64,000 bases of DNA from positions 31,421,439-31,485,438 of the forward strand of contig CM050450.1 in the NCBI GenBank assembly GCA_027563935.2, given 5' to 3'. A program made the position numbers and the translations under genes. The notes under the pieces were generated by a model that was not told the DNA's origin, ran no database searches, and saw only the letters and a list, made by a program, of their open reading frames with translations. Below, one piece after another: positions 32,840-45,335 of the stretch (position 1 is its first letter; each line of letters begins with the position of its first letter). Source of the stretch: Costus lasius. Taxonomy: Eukaryota; Streptophyta; Magnoliopsida; Zingiberales; Costaceae.

Positions 32840-34110
32840 TTGGTCTTTTTCTGTTGAAGCTCTCGGTCATAAGTGAATAGGGAGAGAGGGTGGTGGCACG
32901 AGGGAAGCAAGTGAGGAAGGCTTGGTATATGTAACTTATTATATCAAGCCTTATGCCCTTGCTTGCTTACTTATACTAAGCATGAGTGCCTCTTTTCTTT
33001 TCATCGTGTAGACTAATTAATTTCTTCCATACATCAGCTAACCACCAAAGCATTACTAGCATACTAGATCAGGCACCGAGCACCTATATGTCCCTGTTTG
33101 TTCCCTCATTGAGCCTTAAACTAATTAAGCTCAATTAGTTGATCTAGATCACTTAGAGTAGGTGCCTAGCCCCATTCTCATTGCAGATCAATTGATATTA
33201 ACCATCCATTCAATCAACTATAATCCTACCTTGATCTCGAGTCTCAAATATCCCAAATAGACCCAAATTAATATATAATTTGGTCTAAGGCTACCTGATC
33301 AAAGTATGATCCTAAGTGTCTACATGCGTAATCCTGCAGGATCCATATGACATTGGCAACGATGAACTAGACATATCATTATAAGTAGTAAGAGGTATCT
33401 AGTAAGACATTACTGCTACTCAAGTCATAGGAATATATCGACAGTAGACAACTCCTAGCTAGCAACAAAGTTTTTTTTATACAATCTAATCCCTTTGCTT
33501 ATTGATATCCCAACTAGACAAGTATGCTACATTTCTATTTTAATCATCTAACAATGACTTGAGCAAGAGAATATTGTCTCATGGGTATAACCATATACTC
33601 TTAGTTACACTCCTCTGGGAGGGGCCCTTGGATTATCAAGCTTCTATTAGAGGAAGGGAAAAACTCTCTATTGATCATTCATATTTCTCATGTAGCTAAT
33701 GACATACCTCAAGTCGAAGGACTAATGCACCTAATACACAAACACTTGTGAGATTAACTTATTGACACCTAAGCTAATACCAATGGTGGGTTCATCTTGT
33801 ACACCTATTACTAGTGCACCAATGTGCTTATATTGGTGTTGAGCACTTAACTAGCCCACATACCAATCTCACATGCACCAAAGCTATCTCATACCCAAAA
33901 AGATACATTGAGTAAGAACCAAGTAGTTAGGGTAGATAAATTCAACCTCTATGATATTATTATGCAATACTATACATCAACATAGGAGTAACAATAAATA
34001 TGATAATTGTAATATCTTTTATTTATTAATGAACTTGATTTTTTTTAATATATATAGTAAACCATCAAATCAATTAGTCTCTAGAGCATATACACTAGAA
34101 TCATGAGTAT
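32840..34110 (-). mobile_element. Diverged Angela-like LTR copy
   Basis: Collinear with the solo LTRs at 19530 and 53681. Shared phrases appear in order: CTGATCAAAG..GATC.AAGT, CTACTCAAGTCATAGGAAT, ACTAGCCCACATACCAATCT, and the end CTAGAGCATATACACTAGAA (compare CTAGGGCATATACACCAACA). The terminal TG/CA ends are lost. Part of the left end may still be the Athila LTR next to the primer site. Confidence 0.7.
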
Positions 34111-34499
34111 TTACACCACAAATACCAAAGGAAGAATGTGTCATATGGTATAAACAGTTTAAGGATAGTTTCCAACTTCTCTCAATCTAAGATTCCTACC
34201 CTAATTACAAGATAAATATTTTCAAACCCCACAAGGCAAATATATGTCAAAATAGCATCATAATTCATTTATTAATATTTTTAAATATTATAGAGTGCAA
34301 ATAAATTGTGCTTGGTGGTCTTTCTCTACCTTGTAGGATAATTGGAGATGAGGTAATGACTGCTCGCATGAGCTTAGCCTATCCGGAAGAAAATAAGCTA
34401 GACTAGTTTTATATATTCATCCACTAATGATAATATAGATTTACGTTAAGTGTCCATGAGAAAAAAAAAATCTTAAAGTCCCTAAAAAAGTGAATTTTA

Positions 34500-34602
34500 G
34501 GCTATGTTCTGTTGGATAGAATTCATAGTGGAAAGGATGAAAAATACAATGAATCTAAATAAAACATTTTTCACCATAAATTTCATCCATTAGAACATCG
34601 CC
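34500..34602. mobile_element. Tourist-like MITE, TTA duplication
   Basis: 103 bp with about 33-base imperfect inverted ends: GGCTATGTTCTGTTGGAT on the left and, on the minus strand, GGCGATGTTCTAATGGAT on the right. TTA flanks both sides (34497-34499, 34603-34605), the signature of PIF/Harbinger-mobilised MITEs. It lies about 1.35 kb upstream of the GATA start codon. Confidence 0.8.
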
Positions 34603-35948
34603 TTAAAGTTTGGGTTACATCAACACTTGCTTTAAGATTTTCACTTTTAGCAAATCTAACCTAGCATGACTCTACTTAAGATGCCTAGGCGAGCTCACTA
34701 CCTACGATTGTTTTTTTTTCTCCAAATATGATGCTTTTTAATGTCGAGTACTGTATAAAATTCTATCTATACAAGCAATATAATATTCCTTTTACTATGT
34801 ACTTTTCTATAAATAATTATTTGAGCCAACAAAAACTTCCCCCAACTTTCGGCTTAGCCTTTAAATTTAATAAAACCGTCAGTTTATCCCCTAAAAAACT
34901 ATATTAGTTTGCGTTTAACCCTCAGACCATTAACAACATAAAAATGATGTTATGTAATTTAATCCAATATTATATATCTTTATTGTAGATCTATTAAAAG
35001 GATTAAATGAGGAATATTCTTTGTAGGTCAATTATCTTTTTTAAAAAAAAAATTGTGATTTTTTTTCTTTAAAAATCTAATTAATTGAAATTACTTTAGA
35101 ATATGTTTATGCACTTAATTAAAACTTTTCCATTAGCTTTTAATATCTGTCTGGACAGAAAACTCCAAAGGTCACATTAAAAATATATAATGTAGTCCAA
35201 CCTACACCCTGTACAAAAAAATGCAATGACTCTCCTTCCAAAACTATATTATCATCATCATCAGACTAAACCAAGGCCAACTTGCCAAGCAAATATTATA
35301 CTGAAAAAGGTTTGAATAAATGAATGAATAAGAAAAAGTCCTTTACTAGCATTTCTTTTGCTCAAAGGAAAAGTGATGCAATGGAATAGAAATAGAGTGC
35401 TTAACAGATGGTGATTGACTCACAAAGCACATAAAACTCACCCTCATTCCAAAGTCTTCACCCAAACCTAAAGAGGGGAAGAGTAGATGATGGTCATAGT
35501 AGACAAATAAAAGAAATAACATTTTAGCTGCCAAAACAAACAAGTAAGAAGCCTCTCCCCACCTATTCACCTCCTCTCCTTTTCTTCCACCATTTAATTT
35601 GATTGCCCAGTGGACTGGACTCCTCCCTTCCATTGGATTGTGCAGTCCACAACCTACAAGCCCATCCCACCCTCTCTCTTTGTTCCTTGTTTCCCTTCTC
35701 TCTCTTTCGGTGGTCTTGTTGAACTTGGAAGAAGAATTCTAGATAGCTTTATGTTGATTCTTCTTGGAAAAAGGCCTGTGTTTGCTGGTACCATGTTCTG
35801 AGTCCTCGTGGTCTGCAGGGACATAGCAAATAAATCTTTTTAATTTTAGCAAAAATTCACATAAAGGTAGATCTTTTCTTCTTTTCCCTCTGTTTATTGT
35901 GTTTAACTTTATTGGGATTCTTCGGAGAAGAAGAAAGGACTCGCAGAA
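34603..35948 (+). promoter_or_regulatory. Upstream region of the GATA gene
   Basis: No other gene recognised. A pyrimidine-rich tract at 35660-35712 (CCCTCTCTCTTTGTTCC and further CTCTCTCTTT) resembles the Y-patch seen near plant transcription starts. The transcription start and TATA box cannot be fixed. Confidence 0.35.
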
Positions 35949-38900
35949 ATGGTAAAGGACGGACCTTGCTGCCATTGTGGAGTTACAAGTGAGTTCTTAT
36001 GCTCGTACATGAGCGGTCCTGGATCTTGGACTTGTTCTCCGATGTCTTTTTTCCGTTTTCAATTCTTTTTTTTTTCTGCGATTTAATATATTGCTATCAT
36101 TTCAGAACAGTAGCCCAAGCTAATTTTATTTCTATTTTCCTTTGCTTTTTGCTTTTTCTAAATTAATTTTCTTATTGATGTGATTGACTGCCTTTATACT
36201 TCATTACGGAAATTAATTGAAGGCATTCTTCGATACAAACCCATTCTGGAGGCCTGAATTAGTGCTTGATTTTTTTTTTTTATCCTGCTCATCTTGCCAA
36301 TTCATCTTGGTCTGTTTGCTTTTCTTTGTGAGGTAGGAATCATTGATTCCCAATTAAGTGTTATTGAACTGTGTTCTTCTTTCCATTAGGTTCTGCCTCT
36401 AATTTATCATGTAAATGGTCCGAATTGCTTATTAAAAGCATAAAAATGTTACGTACAAACAATTTAGTTTGGGATATTTCAGTTATCTGTATTAGCTATC
36501 TCAAAATTAGATGATTTGTGTTACCTTATTCCTCTTTTGGTAGTCAGCGGAAAACTTTAACTTATAGCTATACAATTCCACATGATAGTAAGCTAGATAA
36601 TGTCAATACCACTTTCTCATGGTAGCGTATATTTCGTAATGCAGTCATAGGGTACTGAGTAGTTCTTAAAGATACAACCCAAGTTGACTAATATGCTGCT
36701 TTTTAGTATTTATAAGTATGGTGAATACTAGAATGACGTCTAAATGGCTCATGTCCACTAATACTTGGTAACAAGTGAATGTATTAATGAGAATAAACTC
36801 TCTGCTAATTCTTGTCGAAAGCTGATTTCTTTCAAGGTTGGAATTCTCATTTCCATCTCCAAATCCATCCTCAGTGTGTTTCCTTGTGTTGTGTTTTCGT
36901 GGAATACAGATTCTTTGGTCTTGAAGCTCATCCACTATGAGCTAATTGATTCCTTTACTTGAATCAGTTGATGCTAACAGCTAATCTATTCCATTAATGA
37001 ATACTACCTAGGTGTGCAACTTATATGCATCAAGTGGCATATCGTCAAATTTTATTCACTTTAATTTGGAGCACCTATTGTTTGGTTCCATACTGAGAAT
37101 TTCAATTTGAAGTTATGATTTTTCCATTGTTATCGTCTGTATAGTTATTTTTGGATGGCCTTCTTTTTAGATGTCCCTAGAATGTTTTCTCTTTTAGATT
37201 GTCAAATCTATATATTGATTTACAAAATTATATGTAAGAAAATAGACAATCATACTTCAGAGTTAGGATTTGGTAGGAGTCTACATTTTTGTACTATTGC
37301 TCAATTTTGATGCATAATGATAAACCTCCATAATTGTGTTCAGTCAATCACTAGTGAGGCTTCATGCTAAATAGGTACCCCTCTCTGGCGGAATGGGCCA
37401 CCTGAAAAGCCAATTTTATGTAACGCATGTGGCTCCAGGTGGAGAACGAAGGGTTCACTGACAAATTATGTGCCACTGCATGCTCGTGAAGCTTTGGATT
37501 CTGATGAGTTAAAAGCTCCAAAAATAAAAATTTTTTCCTCCAAAGAACAGAAGTTGCAAAAGAAAAATAGTAAAGTATGGCAAAAAGAATGTGAAATGCA
37601 GTATTGTGACCAGAACTTTTACAAGATGTTTGAGGGAGATACAAGTAATCGATCCAGTTCAGGGTCAGCCATATCAGTCTCAGACAGCTGTATGCACTTT
37701 GGAACCATTGATGCAAGTGAAATAACAGGTTATTTTCCTTTGTGGTTTATTCTCAAATCAAAGATGTCTACTTTTCAATGTTGAAATAAAATGGGGTAGT
37801 TTTTCTTTCCAGACAAAAATTAAGTATGCACCAATACCAAGCTGAACGATTACTTGCTTTGTTTGCTTCACTAAATTTTCTCCTGTTCCTTTTATTGGTT
37901 TGTGTGAACACTGAAATATTGTTGTTGCGCATGGAAACTATAGGACATTTGAACTTGAGTACCAGCGAACAAAAGGTTGTTTTGAACATTTAGCTTCTGA
38001 TTGACAACTTCTTAAATTACTGATGTTATATTAAAATGTACTTTGCCATCACAATTTGTACATTGCCATCCAATTGTAAATTCACATGTCAGGTTCAGTG
38101 CAGTCAAATGTATGGGATTCTCTAGTGCCATCAAAGAAGAGAACATTTGTGATTCGCCCAAAGCCTTCTCCTGTTGAAAAGCTAACAAAGGAACTGTGTT
38201 CCATTTTGCATGAAGAACAAGCTTCTAATATGTCCACCTCACATGATGATTTAATTTATGAGAGCAGTACTCCATTTGATTCTGAGATTGGATACGGAGG
38301 TGTACTTATTAAGCATCCAAACTCAAATTTTGTGGAGGAATCAGAAGCTAGCTCATTTCCAATAAATAAAAAATTTTACGATACCAATGAAGTTTATTCG
38401 GGTTCAACAACCTTTCCTGAAAATACTGAATGCAAAGGAACCAGTTACTTCGGATCTGGTATTGGTAAAATGAAATCTAGGACCGAAATGGCCCAAGAGG
38501 AAGTAATCAGGTACTTTCTTGCACACATATTACACTCAACTTTACTCATAGTAGTTGCAAATTAGTTGAATTTGTATTTTTGAGCATCCAAACCATCTCT
38601 TTCTTTTGCAGGGATAAATTTTCACATGAAAAGTTAAACATCCTAGGCAATGTGGATTCTACACTGAGTTATGCAAATTTGAACGTAAGATTTTTAATGA
38701 TTTTATGTTTGTTGTGTACACAATAGCACTCCAAAAAAGTACACTGAATTGCTTGTGACATAAACCAATAGAAATCTTATTATTACCATTCTATCTTGGT
38801 AGGCTATTCTTAACTTTGAGAGTTTTACAAAAGTACTGACGTATGAGGAACAGCAAATACTAATGAAACATTTACCGTCTATAGACACTGACAAACCTCC

Positions 38901-40529
38901 TGAAAGGTTTGTTGCATTCCTGTAATTCTTTTAGTTAAAAGAATTGTCATCCTATTCTCATACTATTTCCTTTTTGTTTTGGCAGCCTAAAAAGCATGTT
39001 TTCTAGCCCTCAATTTTTGGAGATATTTTCTTTCTTTTGGCAACTGCTTCAGGAAGGATTTTTTGATGTCTCCTTGTCAGGAGCAAATACTGAAAACTGT
39101 AAGAATTTGAAGAGGCTTGTATTTCAAAATTGCACAAAAGTTCAATTGTTAGAACGCTACCAAAGAGTAAAGGTAAAAAGTAATATTTTATACAAATTCA
39201 AAGATGTATGTTGTTCTGATGGATATGGCATCTCCATTACTTAGGATGCACCCTCAGAGAAGCCAGGAGGAGATGAAATATTGTTTAGTAAGAGATCTAC
39301 TAAGATTTCCAAAAATTCATCCTTAAAGAGGCACAATAACAACTATCCAGGTAAGTTTTTTTGATGCGAAAATAAAAATATATAACCTCATTTCATGCAC
39401 AACTATGGTTACGAAATTTGTGCTGCTTCATTTAGATTCTTATCAAAATGCTATTATTGCCAAAATAAACAAAAGTAAACAAATCTATGTATCACACTTT
39501 TCTGCAGTCGTGTGATTTGAGGTTCATGTGTTCCAGAAATGAATTGTTATTGTGTACAATTTTTCAGCAGAGACGTTCATTTTCATATATGTTGTCATAT
39601 CATCTTCCGTTGGAAGCTTCGTTAAATCATCTCGTCAGTATTGCAATTTGCAGGTCCTTTTATTTGGATGGTCAGCACATTTAGGCAAAGTTTCTGTTGC
39701 TCTAAGAGTTAGAATTTCCATTGGTGGTGATTTATAAGCATTAAATTGCTTGTATCCTTTAACATATAATTTTTTTTAAAAAAAATGATTTTGAGGATCA
39801 GTTATGTACACAATATAGATCAAACATGATTATAGTGTTTTTCTTTATTAATTTGGTTGATGAGATAGTAGGCTCGAATAGAATACCTTGATATTAGAAA
39901 ATATGAATTGCAAATATATTGCAATAATGTGCACTATGATGCTTTCAATCATTACTCGTTTTCCGTCTTCCCTTTCTGTCTGGGTTCTTCCAGTAGCGAA
40001 AAGATAAGTTGCGTTGATCACTGAGATAATGCACTATAGAGTCAAGTTTCTTTCTTCAGTGGAAATTGCAATGACTGTTGTCCTCTGAATGATAGCGTAT
40101 ACGCATACTTCATCTGAGAGAGAATAATGGGATCATATTTCTCTTCTAACATAAGTGGTGGTTGTGTTATCAATTTCAGAGACTAAAAGCACCATGAAAA
40201 GCCCCAAAAGGATATGCAAATCTGGGGCCATGGAGCCTCCTTCAAAATGTTCAAGTCAGCTGGAATCAAGTGTACATTCCAAAGTAACGAATATCACTGA
40301 TGACTTACAAGACCATGAAGATGCTTGCTTCCATCCTAGAATTTGTTTTGCACCTCTTGCAGATAGAAGCTCCACAAAAGTCCCAATGCAATTCATTGCT
40401 GACAGTTCCGAGGTTGAGGCTGACGACCTGCTTCTGGATGTACCCTCTGGTGCATCTTTTCCTGAAGCAGAACTCCTCTACCATCCATGGGAACAGAAAA
40501 CAAACCAAAATGGTCTCCAGATGGAATGA
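35949..40529 (+). CDS. GATA zinc-finger transcription factor, GATA26/27-like, with C-terminal ASXH-like domain
   Basis: Eight exons: 35949-35988, 37375-37728, 38093-38510, 38612-38684, 38803-38906, 38986-39172, 39245-39350, 40180-40529. All introns have GT/AG ends, phases agree, and the sum is 1,632 bases (543 residues plus stop). The N-terminus MVKDGPCCHCGVT, STPLWRNGPPEKPILCNACG, SRWRTKG is a plant GATA finger, C7-X2-C10-X18-C29-X2-C32, which binds GATA-core DNA. The middle is basic then low complexity. From about residue 275 (EKLNILGNVDSTLSYANLNA, ILNFESFTKVLTYEEQQILM, FSSPQFLEIFSFFWQLLQEG, LKRLVFQNC) the protein resembles the ASXH domain described in GATA26/27-type proteins; ASXH domains in animal ASXL proteins contact a deubiquitinase. 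The tail keeps LLLDVPSGASFPEAELLYHP. It is probably a nuclear regulator, apparently intact. The 40-base first exon splits the zinc finger. Confidence 0.93.
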
Positions 40530-40904
40530 AATTGTAGCTTCTAACCACCCTTCTTCAAGTTTTAGCAACAAATGGTTCCTCAAGAGAGACTGATAGTGTT
40601 TGATCTTGGGGCCTAGCTTGGGCTGGTATTTTTCTTGTATAGCCTGGCAAGATAGTTGTAATATAACAGCAGATTTGAAGAAAGATTGTAAAAAAAAAAA
40701 AAAGTTGAGGAATGTTATTGCAGAGTTTGTATATGTTGCTGGTGTCAAATAGACGTGTATTCTTTCTTGAGAGCTGCTAATGTAAAAAACAGATCAGTAA
40801 ATCAGAACATGAACATAGCTTCCTTGATATTGCAGTTCCCAAATGTTTCTTCAAGCTCGCAGGCGATTCATATTTTGATGGAGGCAGTAGCTCAGTTCTG
40901 AGGA
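40530..40904 (+). other. 3' flank of the GATA gene
   Basis: Likely 3' UTR and downstream sequence with a 15-base A run near 40690. An antisense frame at 40305-40748 overlaps the last exon and has no support. Confidence 0.45.
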
Positions 40905-42190
40905 GATCTGTTCGGGCTCGAAGGAAACCCTTCGATATGGGTTCCCTTAGAGTCCCTTTTTTTGCATTGCATTTAGGTTAGTTTACCTTTCAATAAAGTC
41001 ATGCATCATGTAGTCATTTATGGCAAGTCCAATTGTAGTAGGTAGTGCATTGTAAGTCATGAAACTTGATGTACTCTTGCATCATAGTAGGGTAGTGCAT
41101 GCATACATTAGGATCATTTTTGGCAGGTCATTCAAGCAAGGATTAGCTCAAGGCCACTCGAGGCCCACTCATCAAGTTCAGCTCCAGAAAAGAAAAAGAA
41201 GACTTCAAAGCCCAAGCTCACTTCAAGCCATGCATTAACTCACTTGCTATCCTTGTTGGGCGCCTCTCTAATAGAGCAATCAGCCACCTCATCATACATC
41301 TAAGAGATATGCGCCAACCACTAGTCCAAGCAAGGAACGAATTCAAATCCCTCATCTATCAAGATCCAAAATCAAAGGAGGGCATTTATGAAGACATTTA
41401 TGAGAAGTTACCATCTCTTGTTGCCGCCCATGCTCTTATGGAAAGGATTCAAATTTTGAATCTCTTATCCATGCGCCAACAAGCATCTCACCAACATAAG
41501 GATAAAGAAGACACCTATTCGCCAGCCCAAGCATTTAAAGAATTGCCAAAAGAAGATCACCAAAGAAGGAAGCTCCCAAAGAGGATTTGCGCTAACATTC
41601 TCTTAATTTTGTAATTCAAACTCTATCCATTTTTGTAATAGGCATATGGAAGCTAATGACTATCCTGCCCTAGTCCCCATCTCGCCTATAAAACATAGTC
41701 TCCACCTTGTATTTTTGATAAGCTTTGATGAAATAATATTGTCTAATAGTTTCCTAGGTTAAGTAATTGTGTTAGTGTTAAAGTTCTTCCATTAGCCGAT
41801 TCCTCCATCCTCTCCCAACTCTTCCACCGAACCCCTAAGAAGGATTCATCCCTTCCTTGAGTGCACAATTTCAAGGAGGCCCTTCCTTCATCCTCGGTTT
41901 GGAGCAAGAAGAGGAATCCATCACTCTCGGCAACATGGAGTCTTCACCCTATGCGGCTAACTTGCGCTTGGTAGGGATCTAGGAGGGGCGCACCCCTCCT
42001 CCTCTCCTCCCATTTCTCTCTAGAGAACTTAGGATTAGCAAGGGAATTTGTGAGGCTTAACCTCACCCCTTGATCTTTCTTCTGTATTAAAATCCATGAC
42101 TTGTACGGATCTTTCTGTGATTGCTTGTAAGCTCCACCCTACACATTCCATCAAAGTTGGACCGATGAAAATTGGGAAGTACAGTCCTTC
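40905..42190 (+). mobile_element. LTR-like remnant, family not identified
   Basis: The start (GGGCTCGAAGGAAACCCTTC and the following CCTTAGAGTCCC) resembles 63680-63750 at the right edge, indicating a shared repeat family. Near 41690 CGCCTATAAAACATAG, followed by CTTGTATTTTTGATAAGC, looks like a TATA box and transcript start of an LTR. A 101-residue frame at 41309-41614 has no recognised relatives. Exact ends were not found. Confidence 0.5.
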
Positions 42191-43363
42191 TATTCTAAAG
42201 GGCTGCCCTGTAAGTTTATTTCCAGTAATTTACTTTCAGTATTTACAGCTTTCCTTAGCATAATTTCGGTTTCCTCTCTATTATTAAAATTAAAAAAAAA
42301 TTAGTTTCTTAAACCTCGTTAGCATAATTTCTTATTACTTAGCTATTTATCAAAATCGGTCTGGACGGAGACGTGATAAGGCAATTGTAAAATTATTGAA
42401 TAAGAACTCCGTGCAGAATGCGACGGTGCTAGTGACCTTACAATTCCCACCGACTATGCAGTGGCAAACGATTACATTTTTTTTTCCTAGCGCTGAAGGT
42501 AATGCTCCTGTAGTTATAGTTACCAGAATTCTCAGAGATGATGTCCTGATTCTTGACTTTATGAGCTTACACACATGCATTGCAATAAATCCATACGTGT
42601 AACTGAGTTTTAAAGTTAAATAATAGTCCTATTACAGCCAAATGTCAACGAGGAGACGTTAAGCCTTAATTTTTTTTTTTTTTGCTATATAATCTAACAA
42701 GAGGAGAATAAGGGAGGTTTCTTGCGCCAGGTGGTCATTTCAAGAGGCGCCCAAGAAAGGAAGCTGGTCTCGGTTGGAAGAAGTAAAGTGGGCTCGGCCC
42801 TTAGGGCTGTTTGACCCGTTTTAATTAGTTTTTAAGTAGAAAATAATTAAAAAATTATATGATAATTAAATATAGAAGTAGAAAATATCAATTAGAAAAC
42901 TATAGTTTGATATTTTATTATTTTTATTTTTTATTTTTTAAAAATAATTCATATGATTTTAATTAAAATTTTAAATATTATTATTTTAAATAATTTAAAA
43001 TTTTAATAATAAAAAAATAAAATATATTATTATTTAAATTATTTAAAATAATATATTTATTTATTATTTTAAATTTTAATATTAATTAAAAAATTATTTA
43101 TTAAATATTTTATAAATTTTAATAGTGCAACATAACATAGCTTAATACAGTATAACGCGAGGCAAATATGCCCTTAAAGAAAAAGAGGAGAATTGGCATC
43201 ACAAGAATTAGTAACAACTAATGAATTAGATGGCTATAATTTATAGGAGCAAGATTAAGGAGGCCAATTTCCCCATCGGTGTTTGTTTAAAAATTGGAAA
43301 ACAAATCCTGTAATTGTTGACCGATCCTTGTATCCGTGGCTCATTTTGAAAAGTCGCCCTGTG
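42191..43363. other. Intergenic with AT-rich fold-back region
   Basis: 42830-43130 is over 85% A/T by eye, with inverted runs such as TTTAAATAATTTAAAATTTT against AAATTATTTAAAATAATA. Possibly an AT-rich MITE, but no terminal duplication was identified. The rest shows no gene. Confidence 0.4.
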
Positions 43364-43613
43364 GATATGTGAATGCATGGCTGTTCTTGATTTTGTGGCG
43401 GATGACTGAGAATAAAACCCCTAGGCCTCCGGCTGAGCGAGGCGTTTTCTACTATTTTGATCTATTTTGGGATTCGTGCGCGCATGGAATTCTAACACTA
43501 ATCCTAAGACTCTTAAGAGTTTTATTCGATGACTGAGGCTCGGTGGATTTCCTTCTCGTGTGTGAAAACAAATGAGGGAATTGAATTTTGAATTCCTCTC
43601 AAATGCTGCAGTC
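43364..43613. repeat. Direct repeat R, left copy
   Basis: About 250 bases, roughly 96-97% identical to 47742-47992. It abuts the truncated integrase of the Tekay element. Preceded by TGGCTCATTTTGAAAAGTCG, a phrase that recurs after, rather than before, the right copy (48051). Confidence 0.9.
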
Positions 43614-44205
43614 AGGCTTTGGGCAGTTAGTAATCTCTGCCGAATGATTTGGACCCTTTCAGCATCCAATTTCATCATAATTAGTCCCAACACACGACTC
43701 TCACTAGCTTCATCCCATAGCATCGGGGATCTACACTTCCTACCATACAAAGCCTCAAAAGGTGTCATCTAGATCGCTGAATGATAACTATTGTTATAAG
43801 CGAATTCCGCTAAGTGCAGGTGTAACTCCCAACTGTCCGTAAAGTCCAAGGTAATAGCTCGGAGCATATCCTCTAGTGTCTGAATAGTTCGCTCCGATTG
43901 GCCGTCCGTCTGCGGGTGATACACAGTACTAAATTGTAGCTCAGTTCCCAGAGCTTTCTGTAAGCTGCCCCAAAACCTAGACGTGAACCGTGGGTCTCTG
44001 TCAGAAATAATACTGGCAGGAACCCCATGTAGCCGTACAATCTCCTGACAATATAGCCTTGCCAGCTTGTCCATAGAGTAATTCTTTCTTATAAGTAAAA
44101 AGTGCGCTGTTTTGGTCAAGCGGTCTACGATCACCCAGATCGAATCGTGGCTGGTACGCGACCTTGGGAGATCTGTCACGAAGTCCATGGTAATGTATTC
44201 CCACT
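43614..44205 (-). pseudogene. Tekay-type chromovirus integrase fragment
   Basis: The minus-strand protein has [67 protein letters not shown] and ALYGRKCRSP, the integrase of the Del/Tekay lineage. The last two catalytic residues are spaced D-X35-E. The N-terminal zinc motif and the C-terminal GPY/F and chromodomain parts are missing. The left end is cut where repeat R begins. A stop lies between the two halves near 43770. Confidence 0.88.
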
Positions 44206-45260
44206 TCCACTATAGCCTTAATTTTCTCAGGATCAACTGTCACGCCTTCGCCAGAAATCACATGGCCTAAGAAGGTAACTTCACTTAGCCAAAACGCACA
44301 CTTGCTGTACTTAGCATATAATTGTTCTCTTCTAAGTGTTTCAAGAACAAGTCTTAGATGTCCCTTATGCTCTGCTCTACTCCAAGAATAGATCAATATA
44401 TCATCAATAAAAACCACCACGAACCGGTCCAAATAATTAATGAAAACCCGGTTCATCATATCCATAAAAGCTGCCGGAGCATCAGTTAGACCAAAGGGCA
44501 TGATAAGAAATTCATAATGCCTGTAACGTGTCCGAAAAGCAGTTTTCGGCACGTCCTCACCATGAATCCTCAATTGGTGATACCCAGACCTCAAATCAAT
44601 CTTCGAATATACACAAGTACCTTTGAGCTGATCAAACAAATCGTCAATCCGCGGCAAAGGGTACTTATTCTTCACGGTAACTGCATTCAACTGTCTGTAA
44701 TCAATACACAGTCGGAATGAACCATCCTTCTTCTTCACAAGCAAGACAGGAGCACCCTAGGGAGATGCACTGGGTCTGATAAATCCCTTATCAAGAAGCT
44801 CCTGTAATTGTACCTTCAACTCCTCAAGTTCATGTGGCGTCATCCGATAGGATGCCTTGGAGATAGGCGCCGTGCTAGGCTGAAGGCCAATAGTAAAATC
44901 AACAGCCCTGCCTGGGGGCAATCCAGGCAAATCCTCAGGAAATACATCAGGAAATTTCCTGACAACTAATACACGTTCTATAGGGATGGAGGTCTGACCG
45001 CCCGTATCAATAATAGACATTAGAAAACCATGACATCCACTGCTAAGTAACCTCCTAGCTTGCATAGCAGAGATAATAGGAGCAATCTAACCAGATACTC
45101 CAGTAAATGTGAATGTCTTATAATCATGACTTTTGAATACCACTGTGCAATCATTGCAATCAACCACCACACAGTTATAAGAAAGCCAATTCATCCCAAG
45201 AATGATCTCGAAATCTGAGAACTCTAGTAACATCAGATCCGAGTAATACTAATGCGATCA
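44206..45260 (-). pseudogene. Tekay-type protease C-terminus and reverse transcriptase
   Basis: Order on the minus strand: FEIILGMNWLSYNCVVVDC (protease end), VVRKFPDVFPEDLPGLPPGR, ELLDKGFIRPSASP, a stop, then [72 protein letters not shown] and [12 protein letters not shown] with the catalytic FIDD intact, ending [20 protein letters not shown]. RNase H is deleted at about 44205. On the other side gag and the protease active site are deleted, so the frame joins near-directly to the primer site. Non-autonomous remnant. Confidence 0.9.
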
Positions 45261-45318
45261 TAAATCCTAGTGTTTGATCTTAAGTCCTTAAGTCAGACAC
45301 AAGATCCTAAATCAAACC

Positions 45319-45330
45319 CCTCTGATACCA
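45319..45330 (-). promoter_or_regulatory. Primer-binding site, initiator tRNA-Met type
   Basis: Minus strand TGGTATCAGAGG, five bases after the LTR end. It matches the TGGTATCAGAGC site of tRNA-iMet-primed plant retrotransposons except for the last base. Confidence 0.8.
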
Positions 45331-45335
45331 CTAAT

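Noticed and set aside
35346..35633. Minus-strand 95-residue frame upstream of the GATA gene
   Set aside because: No motif or splice context. It overlaps the likely promoter and 5' UTR.
40305..40748. 147-residue antisense frame
   Set aside because: It is a shadow of the last GATA exon and 3' flank with no motif of its own.
41309..41614. 101-residue charged frame as a gene
   Set aside because: It lies within LTR-like sequence, with no recognised relatives and no supporting exon structure. Left unassigned.
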